From positions 1-13,529 of the forward strand of contig JAISRF010000133.1 of assembly GCA_031273775.1 (NCBI GenBank): a DNA stretch of 13,529 bases, written 5' to 3'. The notes below the pieces were generated by a model, which was given only the letters and a program-made list of their open reading frames with translations, ran no database searches and was not told where the DNA came from. The stretch is from Oscillospiraceae bacterium (GTDB lineage Bacteria > Bacillota > Clostridia > Oscillospirales > Acutalibacteraceae). Numbering within the stretch: position 1 is the first letter of the stretch; each line of letters begins with the position of its first letter. This document shows positions 8,091-13,529 of the stretch, one piece after another. The translations under genes and the position numbers were made by a program.

Positions 8091-8120
8091 TATATTGATA
8101 CTTTATTTAATTATATTGAT
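8091..8120 (-). promoter_or_regulatory. Direct repeat 21 bp apart upstream of the promoter, possible activator sites
   Basis: The 9-mer TATATTGAT occurs at 8091-8099 and again exactly at 8112-8120 (ATCAATATA on the transcribed strand). The period is 21 bp, two helical turns. The nearer copy ends 5 bp from the proposed -35 box. AraC-family activators, which often control LplB/YtcP operons, bind such tandem sites; no regulator gene is in the window. Confidence 0.45.
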
Positions 8121-8252
8121 GTTTTGCGTATTGGCCGGTTGAAAATAAAAGCATCTGAGGGTCAAGCCAAATGGCAAACAAAAAAAGCCACTTACGTGTT
8201 GGAACGCAAATGACTCTTTACATCGATTCTTTTTCCGCTACCTATCCGGGCG

Positions 8253-10244
8253 TCATAAAAATCTGCGGTTGTATTCACGCCATACCGCTTCAAACCATTG
8301 CCCGCCTTCGGGGATTTCCCGCACTTTGCGGATTTGGGTTTCGAAGCTTGCGCCGGTCAGGCGGGTAATAAATTGAATATTGGCGTGGCGTTCCTCCAAA
8401 GGCTCTGAACCGGGCACAAAAGCGGAACCGCGGCTGCCGCAGAGGGACACTGCCTCATTCATGGCGGAAAGCGCGGCCAACGCGGTTTGCAACGTACCCC
8501 TTGCGCGGAAATATCCGGGAACACCGCCCGGATCTCCGGTTTTATATTCGCACTCCAACCGGCCAAGCAGACCGCCGATTTCTTCTTTCGCTTCCGTTAA
8601 CTGTTCAGAATCGCGGATATGTGCCGCCTTGTCCGACATGACCGCGCCCGCTAACCGAACGAATTCTCCTGCGTCATCCGGCGCGCTTTCCGGCTGAAAA
8701 AACCGGTTGATTTCACGCAAAGCGCCGCGTATTTCATCTTTCCACGTCTCAAACGCTCTCTCTATTTCCGGCGGCGTGGTCTTTTGCCCGAACGCAATGT
8801 GCTGCGCGGCGCGCAGACTGCCCGCCTGCGTGGAATTAAGCGCGCTGCCGCCCGGACGGTAAACGCCGAAGGTTCCTGCGGCTTCCCCCACGGCATACAG
8901 CCCTTTGACGGAGGTTTCCCAGTTGGCGTCCACATCTAACCCGCCGTTTTGATGCTGGGCGCAAACCGCGATTTCCAGCGGTTCGCGGGTGAGGTCAATG
9001 CCGTTGTTTTGATAAAGCCGGATTGCCTGCGGGTTCATGATTTCCAGCCGCCGGATGGGGGTGGGAACTAGAGCGCCCGAGTTTTCCAAATATTTCCGGG
9101 TTTCCCGAGAAAGGCAGTCAAAGCCGTTTTCCAGTCCGCGGGGATCGGCGGTAAAATCCAAAAAGACGCGGCGACCCTTTTCCAGCATTTCCCGGTGTAC
9201 CAGCAGGTCGATTTGAGAAGAACCGTTTATTCGCTCCGGTAAAACCATATGCGGCCCTTTGGGGCGATCTTCGGGCTGACCGCCCGTTACTTGCGGCGCG
9301 GAGCGCTTTATTTTTCCGCTGTCAAAGGGCCATTGGTACCCTTTCAAAAACACCAAATCCAAAAGCTCTGCGTCGTCCTCGAAATATTCCCGCAGAAACT
9401 CCCGCGTTTTTCCCCGCTCATCCACGGAAATATAACGGGGCAAAACCTGCTGATAGGTGCCGGAGACATTCCAGCGGAATTTGGTGGAGGCCAAGCCGTA
9501 CTGCCACTCGTTCAGGTTGCAACAAAGCGCGCCCGCTTCCAGCGCCGGCCCCAATGTCCCCCTTTGGCTTTCGGGATAAACGGAATTCAGGTAAACCGCC
9601 GCGGAGCCTCCGGTCGCCCACACCACATGGTTGGCAAAAAAAGCCGTGATTCCGAAACTGCCGTTTTGGGGTTCCGCCAGGTTAAAGGCAAGGAACCCGT
9701 AAACCCGCCCGCCGGAAACCAGCAGGCGGAACACTTCGTATCCGTCCAGGATATCCGTGCCGTTGGCGCGGACGGAACGTTCCAGCGCCTCGGTCATATA
9801 TTTCGAGGTTAACGGTCCCGCCGAGGTTGCCCGTTGCCGGGGGTCGTGGTCGGTCTTGTAGCCCACAAATTCCCCGTATTCGTTTTCCGGGAAGGGTACG
9901 CCAAGCAACGAAAGCTTGATGAAAGAGCGGACGGAAAGTGCCGCTTCCACCAACGCGTTGTCTCCGTTCACACCGCCGCCCTCAAACAGGGTTTGCGCCA
10001 TTTCCCTCACCGAATCGGCTCCGTCCGACGCCAGAGAGAGCTTGTAGTAGGTTTGTTTGTCACTGCCGGTGTTGCGGGAGGTGCCCATATTGATTCCTTC
10101 GGTCACCAGCGCAATATCCCGTCGGTTATATTGGTGCAGCCAGTCCGCCGCGTTAAAGCCCGCGCATCCGCTGCCGATTACAATGGTGTCATAAGTGCGG
10201 CAGTCCACCGTAAGGTTACCGCACTCCACTGTTTTTGCCCGCAT
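8253..10244 (-). CDS. FAD-dependent oxidoreductase, fumarate reductase/succinate dehydrogenase flavoprotein-like
   Basis: A 663-residue soluble flavoprotein with no signal peptide. The ATG at 10244 has AAGGGGGA 6 nt upstream. FAD-binding signatures appear in order: a Rossmann motif IGSGCAGFNAA (22-32), the GTSRNTGSDKQTYY region (54-67), WATGGSAAVY (209-218), and the second nucleotide-binding stretch GLYAVGEAAGTFGVYRPGGS, extending to LNSTQAG (448-474). CAQHQNGGLDVD (428-439) corresponds to the conserved H-x2-GG-x2-VD region of FrdA/SdhA/NadB. A helical C-terminal domain begins near 495. The canonical SdhA tail motif SRGAHxRxD is replaced by SRGSAFVPG, so this is a divergent member, not a respiratory subunit; no Fe-S or heme partner is adjacent. 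It is last in an operon with an ene-reductase and a dehydrogenase, suggesting reduction or oxidation of an unsaturated or keto substrate. The substrate is unknown. Confidence 0.85.
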   Translation of the reverse strand: MRAKTVECGNLTVDCRTYDTIVIGSGCAGFNAADWLHQYNRRDIALVTEGINMGTSRNTGSDKQTYYKLSLASDGADSVREMAQTLFEGGGVNGDNALVEAALSVRSFIKLSLLGVPFPENEYGEFVGYKTDHDPRQRATSAGPLTSKYMTEALERSVRANGTDILDGYEVFRLLVSGGRVYGFLAFNLAEPQNGSFGITAFFANHVVWATGGSAAVYLNSVYPESQRGTLGPALEAGALCCNLNEWQYGLASTKFRWNVSGTYQQVLPRYISVDERGKTREFLREYFEDDAELLDLVFLKGYQWPFDSGKIKRSAPQVTGGQPEDRPKGPHMVLPERINGSSQIDLLVHREMLEKGRRVFLDFTADPRGLENGFDCLSRETRKYLENSGALVPTPIRRLEIMNPQAIRLYQNNGIDLTREPLEIAVCAQHQNGGLDVDANWETSVKGLYAVGEAAGTFGVYRPGGSALNSTQAGSLRAAQHIAFGQKTTPPEIERAFETWKDEIRGALREINRFFQPESAPDDAGEFVRLAGAVMSDKAAHIRDSEQLTEAKEEIGGLLGRLECEYKTGDPGGVPGYFRARGTLQTALAALSAMNEAVSLCGSRGSAFVPGSEPLEERHANIQFITRLTGASFETQIRKVREIPEGGQWFEAVWREYNRRFL

Positions 10245-10280
10245 TTACATTCCCCCTTAATTCGCCGCCAACGGCGGTGC

Positions 10281-10314
10281 CGCAACGCTCAACTTTAAAC
10301 GCTCAATTCGCTCC
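10281..10314 (-). repeat. Intergenic repeat element, copy 2 (inverted relative to copy 1)
   Basis: The minus strand reads GGAGCGAATTGAGCGTTTAA then AGTTGAGCGTTGCG, matching copy 1 at 5211-5249 closely. It is followed on the same strand by the GC-rich hairpin CACCGCC-GTT-GGCGGCG (10263-10279), then the ribosome binding site of the FAD protein. The hairpin resembles the one at 4279-4302. It fills most of the 80-bp gap between the dehydrogenase and FAD protein genes. Confidence 0.5.
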
Positions 10315-10324
10315 ACGATGCGCG

Positions 10325-11092
10325 TTACAGTCTTCGGAGCTCAAACCCGCCATCGGCGTTGAGTACTTGCCCGGCAGAGAAATCCAGCAGGCCGCCGCAG
10401 GCTGCCAGCACGCAGTTCGCCACGTCCTCCGGAGTTCCGAACCGTTTGATTGGGGTTATCCCGCCCTCAATGAGGGTCTGGTACTTTTCCTTTACCGGTA
10501 GCGTCATATCGGACAGAATAATGCCGGGACGCACTTCAAACACCGGAATGCCTTCTTCCGCCAGCCGGTCGGCAAACAGCTTGGTGACCATGGAAATGCC
10601 CGCCTTGGAAATGCAGTATTCCCCGCGTGAGGTGGAAGAGGTGTACGCCGAAACGGAGGAAATATTCACAATCCGGGGACGGAGTCCGGGGTCGGCGGCT
10701 TTCAGCGTTAACATCAGCCCCGACGCCCGCTGGCACATAAAAAAGGTGCCTTTCAGGTTGATTTCCATCAGCCGGTCGAAACTGGCCTCGGTGGTTTCCA
10801 AAACATCCGCCCGCTTTTGCGGTGCCACTCCCGCGTTATTCACCAGCACGTCCAACCGCCCGTACCGCGCCAAAATCTCACGGAAAACCGCATCGCGATC
10901 CGCGTCGCTGGAAATATCGCATTTGATGTAGTCACATTCGCCCACGGTCGATACGGCGGTAAGCGCTTCCCGGGCGCCATCAGGTTCCACCACATCGGAC
11001 AGTACGGCAAAATAACCGTTTTCCGCCAGTGTTTTGGCGGTGGCAAGACCTATTCCCTGCCTGGAGCCTGTAATCAACGCAACTTTTTTCAT
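10325..11092 (-). CDS. Short-chain dehydrogenase/reductase (FabG-like)
   Basis: Classical SDR, 255 residues from the ATG at 11092 (MKKVALITG). An ATG four codons earlier (11104) is also possible, but AGAAAGG would then touch the start codon, and family members begin at the MKKVALITG position. Motifs (numbered from 11092): TGSRQGIG for dinucleotide binding (8-15), Asp33 at the end of the second strand, favouring NAD(H), CD 58-59, NNAG (85-88), and catalytic Asn112, Ser146, Tyr159 and Lys163 (YCISK). The C-terminal GQVLNADGGF is typical. It resembles proteins labelled 3-ketoacyl-ACP reductase, but no fatty-acid genes are nearby. It lies between a flavin ene-reductase gene (gap about 67 bp) and an FAD protein gene (80 bp), so an alcohol/ketone interconversion in a small-molecule pathway is more likely. 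Confidence 0.88.
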   Translation of the reverse strand: MKKVALITGSRQGIGLATAKTLAENGYFAVLSDVVEPDGAREALTAVSTVGECDYIKCDISSDADRDAVFREILARYGRLDVLVNNAGVAPQKRADVLETTEASFDRLMEINLKGTFFMCQRASGLMLTLKAADPGLRPRIVNISSVSAYTSSTSRGEYCISKAGISMVTKLFADRLAEEGIPVFEVRPGIILSDMTLPVKEKYQTLIEGGITPIKRFGTPEDVANCVLAACGGLLDFSAGQVLNADGGFELRRL

Positions 11093-11159
11093 TTTTATGA
11101 CCATACCTTTCTGAAATAACTCGGCGCTCTGTCTGAAAACTTACCGCGGCGATAACCCC

Positions 11160-12479
11160 TCAAGCTTTAAGTACGCTCTCTTTATAAAGAGGCAGATAAA
11201 CTTCACTGTCGCGCACCACGCAACCCGCGGCGCTGCCCGCCCGCATGAGCTGGGTGCATTTTGAGCAGGTAACGCAGCATTTCTCGGGTTTGAGCGCGCC
11301 GCGCTCCCGTAAATCCTCCACAAAACAGGGGTAGGCAATGGCCTGGCGCCCAAAACCGGCGAAGGCGCAGTCCCCCTGTTTGAGCATGGCGGCCGCCGCG
11401 TTGGGGCCGAACTGCCGCAGGTAAGAAAACCCCGTCGCTGTTACCGAAAGGGAGGGTACCGCCTTTTGAACCGCCCGCGCGGCGTTCAAAAGGCGTTCCA
11501 CACCGCCCAGCGGATTCTCCGGCGGGGACGATATCCCGCTGTCGTACGGACGGTTGACATGAGGGTTCTGGTAAGGGTTGCCGATGGTGATATTCACAAG
11601 CTCCAGCCCGTATTGTTCCCGTAACAGATCGCACAGGGTAATTGCTTCCGCGTAATCCGGCCCGACCTGACCGTCCCGGCGGGCACCAAAACCGTAAGGA
11701 TATTCAAAACCGTCATACGCGCCTATGCGGGCGGTAATAAAAAATCCGGGGCTTTTGTGCGCGGAGGCCGCCTGTATGGCGTTTTTCAAAAGGCGGGTAC
11801 GGTTTTCAAAGCTGCCGCCGTAAGGGCCGGGGCGGGTGAACGCGGACAAACATTCGCCGAGCAGGTACCCGTGGCAGGCTTTTATGTCGATACCGTCAAA
11901 TCCGGACTCCTTCGCCAATTTCGCCGTCTGCCCAAACCGCTGCTCCGCCGTCCGCAATTCGTCGTCGGTTACGATGGCGCTGTCCGGCAGTGGACGTTCA
12001 CGCTCAAAATTCGTGTTGTGGCAGGCGATAATCGGAGCGGGGATTCCCCGCGGCTTCGCGTACCGCCCGGAATGGGTCGCCTGGAGAATAATAAGCGGTT
12101 CGTACCCGTTTTTCCGGAAACAGGTTTGTTTGATATGCTCCGTCAACCGCCGGAAATCCTCCGCGCTTCCGTCATGCAGGTACAGCTGGCGGGGATTCGC
12201 ACGCGCTTCGGGCAGAATGCTGACCGCCTCAAACCAGATGATTCCCGCCCCGCTTTGAGCAAAGCGCGTATACCGCCGCGCGGTTAAATCATCCGGCTTG
12301 CCGTCCGGTGTTCCGTCACAGCCTTCCATGGGGTGGATCACGATGCGGTTGGCGGCGCGCCTGCCGTAAATCACCCTTTCTGAAAACAGCGGAGAAACAT
12401 CTGCCGCCAACGGTATCTTAATGGAATCCGCCGCCAGTTTTTCCTGAAGGTTTTGCAAGGTTTTAAAGCCAAATGCCAC
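11160..12479 (-). CDS. NADH:flavin oxidoreductase of the old yellow enzyme family with a 4Fe-4S site
   Basis: A 439-residue TIM-barrel FMN enzyme, starting GTG with GGGAG 9 nt upstream. Visible motifs: HPMEGCDG (49-56), LQATHSGRYAKPRG (132-145), GFDGIDIKACHGYLL (193-207) with the usual substrate-side His/Tyr, then PGPYGGSFENRTRLL (217-231) and ITARIG (248-253). Near the C-terminus four cysteines are spaced C-x2-C-x2-C-x11-C (402, 405, 408, 420). This is close to the 4Fe-4S site of 2,4-dienoyl-CoA reductase and trimethylamine dehydrogenase. Unlike those enzymes and BaiCD/BaiH, the protein stops just after the cluster and lacks the FAD and NAD(P)H domains, so electrons must come from a separate partner. 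It is first in the redox operon. A reductive step on an alpha,beta-unsaturated carbonyl is inferred from the family. Confidence 0.88.
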   Translation of the reverse strand: MAFGFKTLQNLQEKLAADSIKIPLAADVSPLFSERVIYGRRAANRIVIHPMEGCDGTPDGKPDDLTARRYTRFAQSGAGIIWFEAVSILPEARANPRQLYLHDGSAEDFRRLTEHIKQTCFRKNGYEPLIILQATHSGRYAKPRGIPAPIIACHNTNFERERPLPDSAIVTDDELRTAEQRFGQTAKLAKESGFDGIDIKACHGYLLGECLSAFTRPGPYGGSFENRTRLLKNAIQAASAHKSPGFFITARIGAYDGFEYPYGFGARRDGQVGPDYAEAITLCDLLREQYGLELVNITIGNPYQNPHVNRPYDSGISSPPENPLGGVERLLNAARAVQKAVPSLSVTATGFSYLRQFGPNAAAAMLKQGDCAFAGFGRQAIAYPCFVEDLRERGALKPEKCCVTCSKCTQLMRAGSAAGCVVRDSEVYLPLYKESVLKA

Positions 12480-12513
12480 TGGTTCACGCTCCCAACGCTC
12501 TTTGATACATTTG

Positions 12514-12544
12514 ATTATACATCATCGCGCGGGTAATTTGTCAT
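12514..12544 (-). promoter_or_regulatory. Promoter of the redox operon
   Basis: Minus strand: a perfect -10 TATAAT (12519-12514) with -35 ATGACA (12544-12539, 5 of 6 to consensus) and a 19-nt spacer, slightly long. Transcription would begin near 12507, leaving a short leader before the GTG at 12479. Confidence 0.55.
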
Positions 12545-12550
12545 ACAAAT
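12536..12550. promoter_or_regulatory. Palindrome over the -35 box, candidate operator
   Basis: ATTTGT-CAT-ACAAAT is a perfect 6-bp inverted repeat with a 3-bp centre and covers the -35 element of the redox operon. Position and symmetry suit a dimeric repressor. No regulator is encoded beside it. Confidence 0.45.
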
Positions 12551-12554
12551 GGGC

Positions 12555-12571
12555 TGTAAAATATGTAAAAT
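12555..12571. repeat. Short tandem direct repeat upstream of the redox operon promoter
   Basis: TGTAAAAT occurs twice with a 9-bp period (12555-12562 and 12564-12571), just upstream of the -35 palindrome. It could be an accessory regulatory site or simple AT-rich sequence. Confidence 0.3.
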
Positions 12572-12689
12572 CAGCTTTTTTTCTTTTCTGAAAGATGAAT
12601 AAGAACCGGAGAGCGGCGATCAAAAGCGTCACGCCGTCGACGGAGCCGAAGAACAGGGGATTGTTGGCAAAGCAGAAAAATAATAAAAT

Positions 12690-12800
12690 TCAACGCTTTA
12701 CTTCCTCATTATATGAATCTCTCTTCCTCTTAATAAAGCCTAAACTCAAACTCCTCATTAGCCAGTTTAATTTTTGCGCCATGAGCCAGTTTAACCTCAA
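12690..12800 (-). CDS. Possible 36-residue basic peptide with a tandem LNWLM motif
   Basis: A TTG at 12800 preceded by AGGAG with 5 nt spacing, 14 bp after the stop of the upstream gene, opens a 36-codon frame ending in TGA at 12690. The peptide begins MRLNWLMAQKLNWLMRS; the repeat comes from a DNA direct repeat (GCCAGTTTAA on the plus strand at 12761-12770 and 12785-12794). The second half is rich in Lys/Arg (FIKRKRDSYNEEVKR). The frame continues after the TGA into the membrane-like remnant. It could be a real small gene, the front half of a broken 92-codon gene, or chance. Confidence 0.3.
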   Translation of the reverse strand: MRLNWLMAQKLNWLMRSLSLGFIKRKRDSYNEEVKR

Positions 12801-12814
12801 TACTACTCCTGGCG

Positions 12815-13529
12815 TTAGCCGCCCTCTATTTCGGTTGGGGTTCCGTAGTCATATTTAACATCAACGGTTACAGTAATTCTTTTTGCTGCCTGTGCTGTTA
12901 TGAAATCGCCGACCGCTTTATTGATGGTCACCTTGTCAGCGTTTTCAGGGACAACCAAAACAATCTTATACGTTCGCGTGTCAGGGTCAGAATTTAGCTT
13001 CACATCGTTGCCTGAACTGTTTTTTACAGTAATCTCTTCGCCAAGCTTAGAGACCTTGGTTTCCATATCATTGAGCGTGCTGTTCAGCTTAGATGTAATT
13101 CCTTTTTCCTTTTTATATGTTTCACCGTGCATTGAAGCGACTTGAATAAATTGATTCCCGCTGGGATTATATCCATCAAATCCATTACCATCAGAGGTGT
13201 AGGTAAATTTTTTCCTTTCTAGGTTAGTTATTACCTTTCCGCGCTCTAGTGGGGGCAAATCCCAAACACCATCGCCGTTTTTAGCCTCAATGGTCTCTAC
13301 CTCTTGTTGCAAAAGCTGAGACACACCATTGCCCCAGGCTGAGGATTTAGCGCATTGCCGAATCGTATAATGAATATCTATGCCCAATAATTTCACGACT
13401 TGAATTTTATACGTAACGACCATTTGAACTTCATTACTTTTGCCATATGCCATTAGGGAAGAGCCGTTGAAATTCAAACCATCCAGTCCGTCTTCTACTT
13501 TATATCTCCGTAAAAACCGATCTGCATCA
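12815..13529 (-). CDS. Partial protein: TadE/pilin-like tail joined to a CdiA-C-like nuclease-toxin region
   Basis: The frame is open to the right edge, so the start lies outside the window; 237 codons are visible. Residues about 10-68 (RYKVEDGLDGLNFNGSSL, then VVTYKIQVVKLLGIDI and CAKSSAWGNG) look like the C-terminal part of TadE-type pseudopilin proteins of clostridia, which end in a Y-x-V strand and a conserved Trp. From about 88 the sequence changes: VWDLPPLERGKVI, FDGYNPSGNQFIQVASM, a Tyr/Lys helix with coiled-coil character (about 138-168), then YKIVLVVPENADKVTINKAV and a final beta strand. That order recalls the CdiA C-terminal tRNase/endonuclease-toxin family (W-x-L-x3-ERG-x2-I, a Lys/Ser-containing strand, an x-VP loop). 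Both assignments are from memory of motifs and need a profile search. Composition is more AT-rich than the genes to the left. Confidence 0.6.
   Translation of the reverse strand, partial: DADRFLRRYKVEDGLDGLNFNGSSLMAYGKSNEVQMVVTYKIQVVKLLGIDIHYTIRQCAKSSAWGNGVSQLLQQEVETIEAKNGDGVWDLPPLERGKVITNLERKKFTYTSDGNGFDGYNPSGNQFIQVASMHGETYKKEKGITSKLNSTLNDMETKVSKLGEEITVKNSSGNDVKLNSDPDTRTYKIVLVVPENADKVTINKAVGDFITAQAAKRITVTVDVKYDYGTPTEIEGG

Larger units (their letters stand above)
12522..12689 (-). pseudogene. Membrane-protein-like remnant in frame after a TGA
   Basis: Fifty-five sense codons directly follow the TGA at 12690-12692, in the same frame as the 36-codon reading frame upstream. The product is hydrophobic at first (FCFANNPLFFGSVDG, then VTLLIAALRFLFIF), then basic (QKRKK), and ends at TGA 12522. 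No start codon with a ribosome binding site was found for this part alone. Its composition looks protein-like rather than random. It may be the second half of a small membrane protein interrupted by a nonsense codon, or an old gene fragment. I do not recognise the family. Confidence 0.25.

Noticed and set aside
8180..8202. U-run (seven T on the minus strand) after the FAD protein gene, as a terminator
   Set aside because: The preceding stem is only three base pairs (CAC-GTAA-GTG), too weak for an intrinsic terminator.
9249..9812. Plus-strand frame of 187 codons opposite the FAD protein gene
   Set aside because: It is antisense to a well-supported flavoprotein gene and arises from its GC-rich codon pattern.
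12595..12858. Plus-strand 87-codon frame in the gap
   Set aside because: There is no convincing ribosome binding site, it overlaps the end of the partial gene in antisense, and its product has no recognisable features.
1..13529. CRISPR arrays, tRNA or rRNA genes, transposases
   Set aside because: I saw no regularly spaced repeat array, no cloverleaf-like sequence, no conserved rRNA stretch and no transposase motif on either strand.

Overview
The window looks like a piece of a Gram-positive, clostridia-type genome, probably an uncultured anaerobic Firmicute. The signs are strong AGGAGG-type ribosome binding sites, frequent TTG/GTG starts, LplB/YtcP-type sugar permeases, exported proteins with short Gram-positive signal peptides, and an Fe-S old-yellow-enzyme homologue typical of anaerobes. 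Every gene I can support lies on the minus strand, so the biological order runs from high to low coordinates. TGA is used as an ordinary stop.

Right edge (12690-13529): a gene whose start lies outside the window. Its visible part combines a TadE/pilin-like tail with a region resembling CdiA-C-type nuclease toxin domains. It is more AT-rich by eye than the rest. Behind it come a possible 36-residue peptide and an in-frame membrane-protein-like remnant.

Middle (8253-12479): a three-gene redox operon with its own promoter and a palindrome over the -35 box. It encodes a flavin/4Fe-4S ene-reductase of the old yellow enzyme family, a short-chain dehydrogenase and a fumarate-reductase-like FAD protein. 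Together they look like a reductive or catabolic pathway for a small alpha,beta-unsaturated or keto substrate. The substrate cannot be read from the sequence.

Left (1-8011): a second transcription unit, preceded by an AT-rich promoter region with a 21-bp-spaced direct repeat. It encodes a membrane-anchored GLUG-repeat surface protein, a 91-residue membrane protein with a closely similar C-terminal anchor, two carbohydrate ABC permeases (LplB-like and YtcP-like), and a 1375-residue secreted multimodular protein ending in a short pectate-lyase-like beta-helix start. The first three genes overlap by ATGA. No solute-binding protein or ATPase gene is present. A further gene begins at the left edge.

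The two most unusual points are the ABC permease operon that carries a GLUG protein and mini-protein where a solute-binding protein is expected, and the pilin-like/toxin-like fusion at the right edge.
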